A DNA stretch of 64,000 bases, taken from Monosporascus cannonballus (lineage: Eukaryota > Ascomycota > Sordariomycetes > Xylariales). Made by a program: the position numbers and the translations under genes. The notes beneath the pieces are model-generated. The model ran no database searches. It saw only the letters and a list, made by a program, of their open reading frames with translations, and was not told the DNA's origin. Of the stretch, positions 26,541 to 40,267 are shown piece after piece. The DNA is taken from positions 151,993 to 215,992 of the forward strand of contig QJNS01000725.1 of NCBI GenBank assembly GCA_004154925.1, in the 5' to 3' direction. Position 1 is the stretch's first letter; each line of letters begins with the position of its first letter.

Positions 26541-29323
26541 ATATTTAATCCTTAATAATAACATTACTTAATTATCGATAATTAACCATAAATCGTAATT
26601 TTTTATTTTTTTTAGGTATAACAAATATTAGATATTTTGCTAATAGTTCCGAAAATTAAATTTATTTTTTATAACCAATTTTCCAAATATTTTTGAAAAG
26701 TTCGTAATTCGTTTTTGCTAAGGTTATAAATAAAATAAAACTTTATCGAAATTTTTTTAAAAATTATTTCGTAATCTTATTCGTTATATTTTAATAATTT
26801 CGTATCGAACTCCTTTCTAAAAAGCTACTTAGATTCATAGTATTATAATAATATATTAATCAGATTTTCTAATTTTTTGGGCTGCTATTTTTATTATTTT
26901 AAATCATTATTTAGTTATTTTAATTTCGCTTTAATAATAATAACAATACGTCGTATTTTTTAAATATCTATTTTTTTGTTATATTTTATTTCTTTGAGTA
27001 ATAAGAGTTTTATCGTATTTTTATGCTTATATTTATTATTATTATTAATCGAATATTCAGATTTTAATTTTTTTTCGTTTATTAATAAGGAATAAAATAT
27101 ATTTTACCTAATTAATTCCGTCGGTAATCAAAATTCTATATTAATATATTTATAACAATCCTAAGATTATATCGTAATTCCTAAATAAAATAATATCGAA
27201 ATTAATTATTTAATATTATTTTTTAATAAAAATTTCGAAATAATTAATTTCGCGTATAATTTTTTCGTTATCGTAAGCAAATTTCTAATTTTCGGTATTT
27301 ATCGTTATATAAAGTTTTAACTTATATTTCTATAATAATTTCAACTTATTAATCATATTTAATATAATATAATTTCCGCCCAAAGCGCCGTAATCCATTA
27401 TTATAACATATTAATACGTTCCGTTTTATATTTTTAAAATAATAAAGTTATTAACGTATTTTATTATCATATTTAAAGCCTTTTTAAGAAATTCACTTTA
27501 ATTCCTTTAGGTTTCGTTATTTTACGCCTTTTTTATAAATAATCTTTTTTTAATTCTTATTTAAATTTATCGAATTTTGTTTATGTTTTTTCGTTTAACG
27601 CGTTAAATTGTTATATTTGTCGTTATTACCGGCGTATTATTCTTTCGAACCGTATTAATTATTATTAATATTTTTATAATTTTTTTCCTTATGAAATAAA
27701 TTATTTTCTTATATTTACGATTATATTTTATTATACGTTATTTTAATTATCGTTTTAAAAAGTCTTTATAAATTAACGTATTTTTTCTCTAACGGCTTTT
27801 TTTTTAAAAAAATCCATAATAAATACCAATTAAAAGTAAAAATCCGTAATAATTTTTTAATAATATTTTTTTATTATACGTTAAATTAATTATTTTTCCG
27901 TTTAATAATTATATTATTTATAATAATAAAAAAAGTTTTTCTGCAGATATTATTTTTTTTAAACCAATTTTTTATTTCAGCCAGTTATTAAATATTTTTT
28001 AAAATTATAATTCGAAAATATCGATAGTATTATTTATTTTTTTTATTATTTCCGGCACGATTTGAAAAATCGAATCCCTTATAATATATACGGATAATTT
28101 ATTTATAAATATGTTATTTTTATTTTTCGTAATCGGGATATTTTCGTCGTTAATAATATATAACGTATATTTTACCGTATTAATTAAGGGTTCCGGGGAA
28201 AAAAGTTTATTTAATTTTAATATTTACGTAATTATTCTTATAATACGTTTTATTATGTTCGTAACGTTTATTAAATTAATTTTTTGGTTTTTCGTATTTT
28301 TCGTTAAATTTTTTATCGTAATGGTTTCGGTTAAACCTTTTATCGTAAACTCGATATATATTTAATTTATATTATATTAATAATTTTATTATTATTTTCT
28401 TAATTATTTTTAAATTATTTTTCCGGTATAAGGATTTAATTATTTTACCGTAATTTGTTAGGTTCTTTGTATTTATAAGCCTTATATTTTATTTTGGCAT
28501 AATTAAAATGTTTAATTTAACATTAATTTTATTTATAAGTAATACCGAATTCCATAAATCTTAATATCGTATTATAAAAAATAAAAAATAAGTTTTGTTT
28601 TTTTTTCTGATTAAACTTATTCTATCTCGAATATAAAATATATTATTTTATTTAACTTTTCAAATTATTAATTTGTAATTTTAATTATTTTTATAATATA
28701 TTAATTTAAAATAATTAATTATTTAATCCGAATAATTTTATTTGTGATATTACTTGTTAATTATTTATAAAATATATTAATAAAAACGTCAGTTCTTTAT
28801 TTTTTTATCCAGTTTTAATTATAAAGTTTTTAAAAATTATAACAATTATTAAACCGTAAGTTAATTGTTATCCGGATTACCGAAATTTTATATTTTTTAT
28901 TTTCCAAATTAATATAAAATAATATTATTTTATTAATAAACTTTTTTTATCTGGTTTTTCTATTTTTAAACATTTTTGTATAATGGGTTTAAATTAATTA
29001 ACTATATTTTTTTAAAATATATATTTATTACTAAAATTATATCCGTTAAATTATTAAAATTTAGAAAACGAAAATAAATCCGTAATTATATTAAAACAAT
29101 TTAAATGTTACTTTTTTTATTGTAAGGTTTTAATTTTTTCGATTTTATGTAAATAAAAAAGGTTTAGGTAAATAACGTAACCTTAAATTATCGAACTTTT
29201 TTTTTAATTTTTAAACTCGAACTTAAAATTATTAAATAAATATTTTTAACTATTGGTCGACATTTTAATAATATTAAATATTATTTAAAGTTTAACGGTA
29301 TTATTTAATAAAAATTTATAATA

Positions 29324-29709
29324 TATAACGAGTAAATAGTTTAATTAATTATTAAACTTTAAGTTAATAGATTTATATTAATAAAAATATTATAGGAATT
29401 TAAATAATAAATATAATAATATATTCTATTTTATAATATTAAAAATATTTTAGGTAACGATATTTTATTATAAATTAAAATTATGGAAATTATGGAAATA
29501 ATAAATATATTTTTTTATTTTTATTAATTAGATTATTATTTATAAATTAATAATCCGGCTTATTAGCTTATTATTAATAAGTTAATAATTTAACTTATTG
29601 GTTTATTATTAATAAGTTGGTAATTTATTACGTGATTTACCCCGTTGCGCATTTGTGATTGGATCGTGGCAGACCGTTTCTGGAGACCGTGGCTCGTTGG
29701 GTTATAACA
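29324..29709 (-). repeat. LTR of B-inner (right)
   Basis: 386 bp. The start is RIP-mutated (TATAACGAGTAAATAG). The final 70 bp are nearly original (GGATCGTGGCAGACCGTTTC) and end GGGTTATAACA. Confidence 0.88.
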
Positions 29710-29889
29710 AATACCTGTATTTCCTTAATTATCGTTAACGTTTTCCATTTTATAACTGCAGCAATTTTCTTGAGATTTATTCTAATGTGTTCTGGGGTAA
29801 TAATATATTTTAGATATTCCATTTCCTATATATAAAATTAACTTTTTTCTGCGTTAATAAGTAATTTTGCGTTCTGTAAAGCTTAAAAA

Positions 29890-30175
29890 ATTTTATAAAC
29901 GTATTTTGCGTATGCTTTTTCCGTCTCCGAGAAAATAAGAATATCGTCGAGGTAACAAACGACGAAAATATTAAGGTATTTTCGTAATACGTAATTAATT
30001 ATTCGCTGAAAGGTTACTAGTACGTTCGTAAGTTTTATTAATATAATCAAATACTTAAATAATCCGTATTTTATTTTAAAAATTATTTTTTATTTATGTT
30101 TTTTATTAATTCTAATAAGGTTATATTTATCTTTAAAATCGAATATTATGAATTATTCGGTTCCGTAAAATTAGT
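29890..30175 (-). pseudogene. B-outer reverse transcriptase remnant
   Basis: The stretch just right of B-inner matches the RT region of B-inner (26255-26540) and of A. On the minus strand it includes an RT catalytic box region near 29940-29965 (from gagaaaataagaatatcgtc). All frames contain stops. Confidence 0.65.
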
Positions 30176-30489
30176 TTTTTATTTTCGTAATTAAGGATAA
30201 TAATATTATTTAATTATCGATAATTAATTATAAATCGTAATTTTTTATTTTTTTAAATACGAAAAATATTGGATATTTTGCTAATAATTTCCAAAATTAA
30301 ATTTATTTTTATAACCGATTTTTTAGGTATTTTTTAAAAATACGTAATTCGTTTCCGTTAAAATTATAAATAAAATAAAGTTTTATCGAAAATCCTTTTT
30401 TAAAATTTATTTTATAATTTTATTCGTTTTATTTTAATAATTTTATATTAAATTCTTTTTTAAAAAATTGCTTATATTTATAATATTAT

Positions 30490-30676
30490 TGTGATGGGGC
30501 TGTATGGAGCCTTATTATGGAGCACCGGATAAACGCCGGTACCAAGCAGCATTAACGCAACGCCTTATATGCGAACATATATAACTGTATTTTTATTTTC
30601 TCTTTTTTTTTCTTTAGCTAAAAAATAAATTCTTATTAGTAACCGATTACAGACCGCTCAGGTAAAGCTTTTTATA
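30490..30676 (+). repeat. LTR of C (5')
   Basis: Starts TGTGATGGGGCTGTATGG and ends AGCTTTTTATA. Its partner starts TATAATAGGGCTATATAA, the same bases after G-to-A changes. Confidence 0.92.
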
Positions 30677-30804
30677 TATTTTTTAGCTTATTATTTAACA
30701 AAATAAGAAACGTTCGGGATCAGATATTAAAATTTTCGAACGTTCTTTAAGGGGCCCAGCAAAAGGCCCCTATCGACCCAAAGTTATAAAGAGTATTTAA
30801 CGTT

Positions 30805-31800
30805 ATGACGGAAATCTTAATAAGCTTGATAGCGGTTATAGAATAATATATAAGTTACTAATTCGAAAAGAGCAAAAAAAAGGTAACCCAGTTCCGTAAA
30901 CATATAAAAGCGTAGCATAAGGTAAATAAAAAGTTAATATAAACGGCCGAATAATTTAAAAACGGCTTAATTATTTAATAAAAATTTATTACTTAGTTAT
31001 AAATTCGAAATACGATAGTTTTTATGAATACCGACTTTTTTTAACTTAATAATAATTGGAAGCATAATTAGGTTATTTTACAAAAATGGTTCGAATAACC
31101 GAATTAATAATAAAAGCTAAGCGGAAGCCATTATTTGGGCTGGAGAAGTTCGACGGGATAAAAAAGAAGTTCTCCGGATGATACGTATTTATAATTTATA
31201 AGCTTAAAATAAACGTTATTTTCGTAAGAAAAATTCGGAAGTAATTTTACGCCATATACGAAAAATTCGAAATTAATATATAACGTACGGTTATTATATA
31301 TTATATTATCGGAAACCTAAATAACGCTTATAATCTCGTCGGTTTTTTCAAAGTATTATACGAATAATATAATAATTGACATAAAAAGAAAAAAATAACC
31401 GAATATTTTCGGAATTTAAAATAAGTTAATAATACGAAATTTTCGTTATTTTATTTTTTATTCGAAAAAACGTTAATAAACGCGGAAAAGATTACCTGGT
31501 TAATAAAAATAAAACTTATATTTTATAAAAAAAATATTAAATAAAAAATTTATCTAAGTTTTAATTTTAATAAACCTTTTTAAAAATTATAACGTATAAG
31601 TAAATAAGGTAATGGAAATTGCCGGACGACTTAAAGGAATAATGCGGTAAAAAAAACGAATAATTTTTTAGTAACTTAGTTAGGCGGTAATAATTAAACG
31701 GCAAATAATTTAAATGGCGATATAAATATAATAAGTATTTCGGCAGTAAGACGGTAAAAATAAGGATCCCAAATTTTATTCTTAGCGCCGAAATAATACG
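30805..31800 (+). pseudogene. C gag remnant
   Basis: ATG at 30805 opens MTEILISLIAVIE, followed by recurrent TAA/TAG codons where Gln or Trp would fit, within a charged helical protein (RKHIKA, FKNGLI). Position between LTR and pol fits gag. No clear zinc knuckle was identified. End approximate. Confidence 0.6.
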
Positions 31801-32875
31801 TACGATAAATGATTTAAAAGAAACGGAACGCCTGCAGAACGAAAGGCCTTTACCTGCGTTATGGGCGTTCTAATTATAGGGCGAACCGCTACCCATTTTT
31901 ATTAGCAAAAAAACCGTAAAAAAAGATTAATTCGTTAAAAACGTATAAAAACGAAAGGTTAAAATTTAAAAGCGAAAAAGGAAAAAAATAATTCTTAAGT
32001 ATTGGCGCGTTCGGGAACGAAAAACGATTTAGGCCGAAATAAAGATTGCGAAATAAAATATGAACGGTATTTTATTTATTATTGATATATGCATTAATTA
32101 AAAAAAATTTATCGAAATTTTTGTTAATTAAAGATATAAATACTTTGCTATAATAATCAAAACGTTTATAAAACGCTTACGGTTGCTGTACATTTTAATA
32201 AAATTACGCAAATTAAAAAAGGTTCGAAAAAAAAACCGATGACGGCGAAAAGAAATTAAGGAGATAATATATATAAAAACAGATATCGACGGTTTCAAAG
32301 CTAGGATATTCGCATATATTATTAATGGCTTTAATTACCCCTTAATTTTGAGAAAATCTTAAATAAAGCGTTACGACGTTATATACGTAACGCAAAAATA
32401 CCTTTTAATGATAAGCGCAGTAGGTCGTATAAAGGTTTACGAAAAAGGATATAAAACTTAAAGAAATAATATACGAATAATTCGCGAAACGAAAAAAATT
32501 TTAATTATTATTTTCGGAGCGGAATTTCGGAAAATAAAAAAATTAAAAGGATTAAATAAAAAATTTAGTTATTTTTAATTATTTTGGCCGATATTAATAA
32601 GGCGTTAGCGCTTAAAAAAATAAAGATTAACGAAAAATTTCCGCTTGAATTAAAAATATTTTAAAAGCTATTTAATAAAAAATTAGGCGATACTTTATTT
32701 TTACCCCGTTCCGGAATAAATTATATGATTTTATTGCATAAAAACGAAATAAGGAAAAAAATGCTAATATTATAAGGGCCTTTATATAATATAATTAAAG
32801 AAAAATTACTAGCTTTAAGGAAAACCTTAACGGAATTTTTAAATAAAAAATATATCTGCGTAAATAATTTACCTA

Positions 32876-33290
32876 TAAGGGTTCCGGTTTTATTTATAAA
32901 GAAACCCGGAAAAAGGTTACGTTTTTGTTACGATTATCGGGTATTAAATATAATAACCGAAAAAGACCATTACCCCTTATTTCTTATTTCGGAAATCTTA
33001 AGGTTATTTTTTATGTCAAATAATTTACGAAAATAAACGTCCAAATAACGTTTTATAAAATTAGGATTAAGGAAAAAAACGAATAAAAAACGGTATTCCG
33101 AACGCGTTTCGGTTTATATAAATAGCTAATAATACCGTTCGGTTTATGTAAGGTTTCTGTAATTTTTTAACGATACGTTAATAAGGTTTTAAAAAAGTAC
33201 CTCGACGTTTTCTGCTTAGCATATATGGATAATATCCTTATTTTTTCTTCCGGATCCAAAGAAAATTATATGTAAAAAATAAAAAAAGTT
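32876..33290 (+). pseudogene. C reverse transcriptase remnant
   Basis: Reads RVPVLFIKKPGKRLRFCYDY, RVLNIITEKDHYPLFLI, then AYMDNILIFSS near 33220. These equal the gypsy PVLFVKKPGGGLRFCVDYR and Y-DDILIFS boxes, with the second catalytic Asp read as Asn. Downstream, FLGFASFYRDFI near 33470-33510 marks the RT-RNase H connection. Several stops; not functional. Confidence 0.85.
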
Positions 33291-35559
33291 TTAAGCCGTT
33301 TGGAAAAAACAGGTTTAAATCTGGATATTTTTAAATACGAATTCGCTATAAAGATAATAAAATATCTTGGATTTATTATAGATGCCGAAAAGGGGATACG
33401 AATGGACCTTAAGAAATTACGCGCGATTAAAAAATAGGAAGTTCCTAAAACGCTTAAGGAAATCCGAAACTTCCTAGGGTTTGCAAGTTTTTACCGCGAT
33501 TTCATAACCTATTACGCGGATATAGTGGCACCGTTAATAGCCCTAATCCGGAAAAAAACCTTATTCCGCTAGGAGAAAAAAAAATTAATATTCGAACGTT
33601 TTAAAAACGTTTTTATAACGGAACCGATTTTAACGTAATAAAATCTCGAAAAACTTATAATATTAAAAACAAATTATTTAAAGGTAATATATAAAAATTA
33701 TTTATCCTAAGTTAATAAATTAAAAATATTACGTCCGGTCGTTTATTATTTTAAAAAATTAAATTTTATTAAAGTTAATTACGCAATATATAATAAAAAA
33801 TTCTTAATAATAATAAATTATTTAAAAATATAAGATATGGAATTACGTAACGTAATAACCTTATTTAAGATTATTATCGACTACAAAATTTTAAAATATT
33901 TTATAATTATTAAAAGGTTAAATAAATATTAAATAAAGTAATTAAAAAAATTATTCCGTTTTAATTTTTAGTTTAAATTCCATACCGGCCGTTTAAATAT
34001 TAAAGCCGATATACTTTCGCGTAAGGAATAAAATATGCTTATAGGTAAAATTAATAACTAGAAAGTTATACGAAAATTTTAATTAATAAAAAATAAGTAA
34101 TTATTTATATTATTTACGAAATATTGAAAATACGCCGAAAATACGATAATAATTAATAATATTAAAGTTAAAAATAATAAATTATTTTAAGAAACGTAAA
34201 TATTTTAATATTACGAAAATTTTCAGAAACTTTAGGACGTAACGTTAAAACATAATAAAAATTACGATTATATTATTAAAATTATTATAAAAAAGGAACG
34301 TAATTTTTTACGGAATTAAAATTATTAATATCGATTACGGAATATATTTTAAATACTAAAGGCCTTTTTTAATTTCAAAAACGTTTTTAAATCCTAAATT
34401 AAAAATTACTTAGGACGGCTTTAATACAAAATATTTACGATTCTTATATAATGGGTCACCTAAATAAAAAGGTTACGATAACGGTATTTTCGAAAAAAAA
34501 AATTTAGCCGGGTATATATTATATAGTAAAGTAATTTTGCAGGAATTACGACGTATGCAGCCATAAAAACGTATAGAAAAATAAAAAGAATTATTAAAAT
34601 TATTTTCAATTTCCGAATAATTCTATAACGAATTATTAATTAATTTTATAACCGTTTTATTAATCGTTTTTAAATATAACTTACATTTTTTAATAATTAT
34701 AATAAACCAATTATTTAAGGTAATAATTTTAAAAGTAATACGTACGATAAATATAAAAATATATACGAAAGTATTTATAAAAATATATTGGAAATTTTAT
34801 ATTTTTTTAAAATTATTATAAATAATAAGAAAATTAATTAAATAAAGAAATTCTAAATTAGATTTAATAAATTAATAAGGATAAAATAACACTTTTTTAC
34901 TATATACCACCTAGAAATCGATAATATTACGAAAAAAGCTAATTAGGAAATATTAATTTATTTACGAATTTTCGTAACGTATTCGTAATAAAAATAAAAT
35001 AAGTTTTTCTCGAAAAGGATATTCGTAATTAATAATCGAAATATAATTTTGGTAAAATTAAGTCCTTTTTTTTGTTTTACGAATATTACGTTAATCCGAT
35101 TTCCTAAGTAAAAAGTAATTCGGCAACTAAAAAGAATTTACATATAAAAACGGAAAATTTCGTTAAAAAATTACGAAAAAATACGAAATTCGCTTAAGCC
35201 ACGATAGCGGCGGCTTAATAAACCTAAAAGGAAATAACGAATAAACGTCGTTCTCCCGCCGAAAAATACAAAATTAATAATAAAATCTAATTATTTTTAA
35301 AAAAAAAATATCGTTATCTTTTGGTTATCGAAAAAACTAAAATAACTTTAAATTAAATATTAAATAATTAAAATAATTAATTTTTACGTTATTAAATTAA
35401 GTATATTTAAAGAAATTTATAACCGCTTTTATATTAATTTATTAAGGCGTACGAACCGTAACTTTTTACCGTTCTAAATTAATGCAAATACGTAACCTTT
35501 TTTTATTATCTTTAAAAGAAATAACGAACCGGAATTTAAAATCGAAAATATTTTTAAGC

Positions 35560-35700
35560 CCGGACCAAAAAAGTAGAAAAAGCTTTATATACCAAATCCA
35601 GATAAAATGGTTAAATTACGCAAAATTAACTTAAAAATCGTTCGAAAAGTTTGCAGATATGGCGGCTTTATAGTAATTCGAAAAAAAATATGGTAATATA
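35560..35700 (+). pseudogene. C chromodomain remnant
   Basis: The plus strand reads YQIQIKWLNYAKLT, a stop where Trp is expected, then KSFEKFADMAAL and FEKKYGN. This matches the chromodomain core YEIKWLGYEESTWEPLENL of chromoviruses, which directs integration to heterochromatin. Seen as sequence resemblance only; stops prevent function. Confidence 0.68.
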
Positions 35701-37240
35701 GCCATTAATAACGGACCCTAAATCCAATGTATTACCCGAAAGCGGACGGGTAAAAGTCCAGCTTAAAAACATTAACCGAATAACGCGTAAACGGTATAAA
35801 AACTTTAAGGAATTTATTTAAGAATAATCCCATATAATTCGCAAATAAACGTTAAAATAACGCTTCCGTTATTTACAAATAAAATATATTAAAAAGAAAT
35901 TAAAAATTATAAAAGTAATACGCCGGTTACGAAATTATTTAATTATTTTTTAAAAATTTATAAATTTAACGATTTATTTTACGAATTTATAACGTTAATA
36001 TTACGCAGAAATTACGTACCTAAAACGCGTAATTATTCGGCCTTATTTATATTAAATTCCGGTAAAACCGGAATTTTCTTTTTAATTATTTAAGTTACGA
36101 TTACAAAGTTTTCGAAAATGCTAATAATGCGATTATTAACGGCTATTAATTTAACTTATAATATAAATTAATAAACGACGCAGAAAAAGTATAAAAATAT
36201 CGTAAGAAATATTTATATAACGGAATTTATTATTTTTATATTTAATATATCCTTTATTACGTTAAGTAAAAAAACCGGCAAAACCGGCAGTTTAACTTAC
36301 GTATAAATAATGTATAAACCAAAAATTAAGAGCGTAAATTTATTTCGAAACGAATAACGTATAAAAATTTAAAACGCGAATATAAGGTTTTGGTATCCGT
36401 TTTTTCCTAAGTACGGATAGCCGTTAAACCAGGATTAACGGCAAAAAAACAATATAAAAAATGCGCAAAAAAAGTAAATTTACTAGGATTTCGGTAATCA
36501 TAATTAAAAGCAATTTTGTAAAGCGCGTCGACCGCCTGATAAAATTCGGGAATATTTATAAATTATACGGAAATTACATTAAAAAAACATATTAATAAAA
36601 AATATAAAAAATACTTACTTTAAAATATTTGTAATTATAATTAATATAGGCCTAATAACGGACCGCCTTTTTATTTATAATAATAAGTATTTTAGGAATA
36701 GCAAATAAATAACGTATAAATAAATTATATATTTCGTTAATTCAAATAAAATACGTCCGGGTTTTTGGCAAAACGAATTATATAAATAAAATAAGGCATA
36801 TCGCAAATACGGGCAAGATATTCGTCCAGGACAACGCGAATACGTAACGTACGAAAAACTTTGGCAAATTCCGATTTATTAAAAAGGCCCGAAACCGTAA
36901 AAACGTCCTTTTTGCAAAGTATTTTCGCGGCATTATAACGTATTAATCAATTTTTCAAGCCGTTACAAAATAACGTATAAAAACATTATTATAGGTATTA
37001 ACAAAAATTAACTTACCGAATTAAATTATTATTATAAAAAAAGTTAAAACGGATAAAAACGTAAATGCATTTTTATATATAAACCTATTTAACGTATAAT
37101 TAACTTATAGTTAATTACTTAAATTAAGCCTAGTTCGGAAATCGATAAATTTTCGAATTTCGGATTAATCAAAAGCTAAAGATTAACGCAATTATTAATC
37201 CTGCAATAAATTAATCCCTTTTGGAAAAGGTAAGGGGTAA

Positions 37241-37428
37241 TATAATAGGGCTATATAAATCCCTATTATGGAGCACCGGATAAACGCCGGTACCAAGCAG
37301 CACTAGCGCAACGCCTTATATGCGAACACACACAACTGTATTTTCATCTTCCCTTTTTTTTCTCTTTAGCTAAAAAATAAACTCTTATTGGCAACCGATT
37401 GCAGACCGCTCAGGTGAAGCCTTTTACA
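37241..37428 (+). repeat. LTR of C (3')
   Basis: 188 bp ending GGTGAAGCCTTTTACA, followed by the ATTAT duplication. Its distal part is less mutated than the 5' LTR, while its first 20 bp are more mutated. Confidence 0.92.
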
Positions 37429-39915
37429 ATTATGATAATATATTAATTAAATTTTTTAATTTCTTAAATTGTTATTTTTGTTATTTTAAATTCTTATTTT
37501 GTTATTTTAATTTCGTTTTAATAATAATAACGATACGTTATATTTTTTTAATATCTATTTTATTTCTATATTTTATTTCTTTAAATAATAAGGTTTCTAT
37601 CGTATTTTTATACTTATATTTATCGTTATTATTAATTAAATATTAAAATTTTAATTTTTTTTCGTTAATTAACAAAAAGTAAAATAAAGTTTACCTAATT
37701 AATTCCGCCATTAATTAAAATTTCGTACTAGCGTATTTATAATAGTTTTAAAATTATATCGTAATTCCTAAATAAAACGATATTGAAATTAATTATTTAA
37801 TATTATTTTTTAATAAAACTTTTAAAATAATTAATTTTATGCATAATTTTTCCGTTATCGTAAACAAATTCCTAATTTTCGGTATTCGTCGTTATATAAG
37901 ATTTTAATTTATATTTCCATAATAATTTAAATTTTTTAATTATATTTAGTATAATATAATTTCTGCTTAAAGATCTGGAATTTACTATTACGATATACTA
38001 ATATATTTCGATTTTTATTTTTAAAATAATAAAATTATTAACATCTCTTATTATCGCATTTAAAGCTTTCTTAAGAAATTTCTTTTAGTTCCTTAAAGTT
38101 TCGTTATTTTACAACTTTATTATAAATAACGTTTTTTTAATTTCCGTTTAAATTTATTAAATTTTACTTATAGTTTTTATTTAATATATTAAATTATTAT
38201 ATTTATTATTATTGCCGGCATATTATGTTTTCGAATTATATTAATTATTTTTAATTTTTTTGCAATTTTGTTTCTAATCGAATAAATTATTTTATTATAT
38301 TTGTAATTATATCTTATTATATATTATCTTAATTATCGTTCCAAAAATCTTTTATAAATTATCGTATTTTTTCTTTAATAAATTTTTTTAGGAATCCGTA
38401 ATAAATACTAATTAAAAATAAAAATCTATAATAACGTTTTAATAATATTTTTTTACCGTACGTTAAATTAATTTTTTTTCGTTTAATAATTATATTATTT
38501 ATAATAATAATAAAAATTTTACGGATAATATTTTTTAAGTTAATCTTTTATTTCGGCTAATTATTAAATATTTCTTAACCTTATAATTTAAAAATATTTA
38601 TATTATTATTTATTTTTCTTATTATTTCCAGTACGATTAAAAAAATTAAATCCTTTATAATATGTACGGGTAATTTATTCGTAAATATATTATTTTTATT
38701 TTTCGTAATTAAGATATTTTCGTTATCGATAATATATAACGTATATTTTGCCGTATTAATTGAAGGTTCCGGGATAAACTTTTTTTATTTAATTCTGGTG
38801 TTTACGTAATTTTCCTTATAATATTTTTTATTATGTTCGTAATATTTATTAAATTAATTTTTTAGTTTTTTGCATTTTTTATCGAATCTTTTATTATAAT
38901 AATCTCGATTAAACCTTTTATTATAAACCCGATATATATTTGGTTTGTATTATATTAATAATTTTGTTATTATTTTCTTAATTATTTTAAAATTATTTTT
39001 CCGATATAAGGGTTTAATTAATTTATCATAATTTTTTATATTTCTTATATCTATAAATTTTATATCTTATTTTGCTATAATTAAAGTATTTAATCTAGCT
39101 TTAATTTTATTTCTGGATAACGCCGAATTCCATAAATCCTAACGCCGTTTCATAAAAAATAAAAAATATGTTTTGTTTTTTTTCTTAATTAAGTTTATTA
39201 TATTTTAAATATAAAACGTATTATCCTTTTTTTTCTTATTATTTTTTAAATTATTAATTTTTAATTTTAGTTATTTTTATAATTTACCAGTTTAAAATAA
39301 TTAATTATTTAATTCGAATAATCTTATTTTTTATATTATTTTTAAACTTCTTATAAAATATATTAATAAAAGCGTTAATCTTATTGTTTTTTTATCCGGT
39401 TGTAATCGTAAAACTTTTAAAAGTTACGGTATATTTAAATATAGGTTTTTTTATTGGAATTATGAAAGTTATTAAATCGTAAATTATTTTTTATCCGGAT
39501 TACCGAAATTATTACGTATTTTGTTTTCGAAATTAATATAAAATAAAAAAATTTATTAATAAATTTCTTTATTTAATTTTTTTTATTTTCAAAATATTTT
39601 TATTATAAATTTACATTAATTAATTACATTTTTATTGGGTATATTTTTATTATTAAAATTATATCCGTTCAGTTATTAAAATTTAAAAAATAAAAGTAAA
39701 TTTATATTTATTATAAAAATGTTTAAAAGTTATTTTTTTATCATAAGATTCTGAGTTTTTCGGCTTTATATAAATAAAAAAAATTTAGGTAAATAACGTA
39801 ATCTTAAATTATCGAATTTTTTTAATTCCCAAATTTAAACTTAAAGTTATTAAATAAATATTTCCTAAATATTTATTAATATTTTAATAATATTATTAAA
39901 TAAAATTTTATAACG

Positions 39916-40267
39916 TATAATAATTAAATAATTTAATTAATTATTAAACCTTAAATTAACGGATTTATATTAATAAAAATATTATAAGAATTTAAATAAT
40001 AAATATAATAACGTATTATGTTTTATAATATTAAATATATTTTAAATAACGATATTTTATTATAAATTAAAATTATTTAAATTATAAAAATAATAAATAT
40101 ATATATTTTATTTTTATTAATTAAATTATTATTCGTAAATTGGTATTTCGGTTTACTGGCTTATTACCAGTGAGTTGGTAATCTATTACGTGACTTGCCT
40201 TGCCGCGCATCTGTGGTTAGGTCGTGGCAGACCGTTTCTGGAGACCGTGGCCCGTTGGGTTATGACA
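39916..40267 (-). repeat. LTR of B-outer (right)
   Basis: Starts TATAATAATTAAATAA, an exact C-to-T/G-to-A version of TGTAACGGCTAGGCGG. It ends GGGTTATGACA with the last 110 bp almost unmutated. It has one palindromic unit instead of two, hence 34 bp shorter than its partner. Confidence 0.88.

Larger units (their letters stand above)
23040..29709 (-). mobile_element. Ty3/gypsy LTR retrotransposon B-inner (6.7 kb)
   Basis: Two 386-bp LTRs, 23040-23425 and 29324-29709, flanked by AATAT (23035-23039) and AATAC (29710-29714), a TSD differing by one C-to-T change. Minus-strand order from the right LTR: gag with a decayed zinc knuckle (about 28465-28510), RT (about 26255-26540), integrase region, left LTR. 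It inserted into the RT-proximal part of another copy of its own family, B-outer. No intact frame; the longest apparent frames in this stretch are AT-rich artefacts. Confidence 0.9.
30490..37428 (+). mobile_element. Ty3/gypsy chromovirus C (6.9 kb), inserted in B-outer
   Basis: LTRs 30490-30676 (187 bp) and 37241-37428 (188 bp), TSD ATTAT at 30485-30489 and 37429-37433. A purine-rich tract (GGAAAAGGTAAGGGG) precedes the right LTR, so coding is on the plus strand, opposite to A and B. Gag starts near 30805 (MTEILISLIAVIE). RT lies at about 32876-33290, integrase at about 34400-35250, and a chromodomain-like segment at about 35600-35690 (IQIKWLNYAKLT ... FEKFADMAAL). About 1.5 kb between the chromodomain and the right LTR is unexplained. 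Less RIP-damaged than A and B. Confidence 0.92.
20041..40267 (-). mobile_element. Ty3/gypsy LTR retrotransposon B-outer (about 6.6 kb net, nested)
   Basis: LTRs at 20041-20426 (386 bp) and 39916-40267 (352 bp). TSD TAAAG at 20036-20040 and 40268-40272. It carries two later insertions: B-inner (TSD AATAT/AATAC) and C (TSD ATTAT). The internal sequence jumps from 23039 to 29710 and from 30489 to 37434, each time continuing the homology seen in B-inner (for example 26040-26050 and 26830-26850). Minus-strand coding, all frames broken by RIP. Confidence 0.9.

Noticed and set aside
28111..28365. 84-codon hydrophobic open frame suggesting a membrane protein
   Set aside because: It is the antisense of decayed B-inner gag. 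The same antisense open stretch recurs in A (19612-19899), so it only reflects shared sequence.
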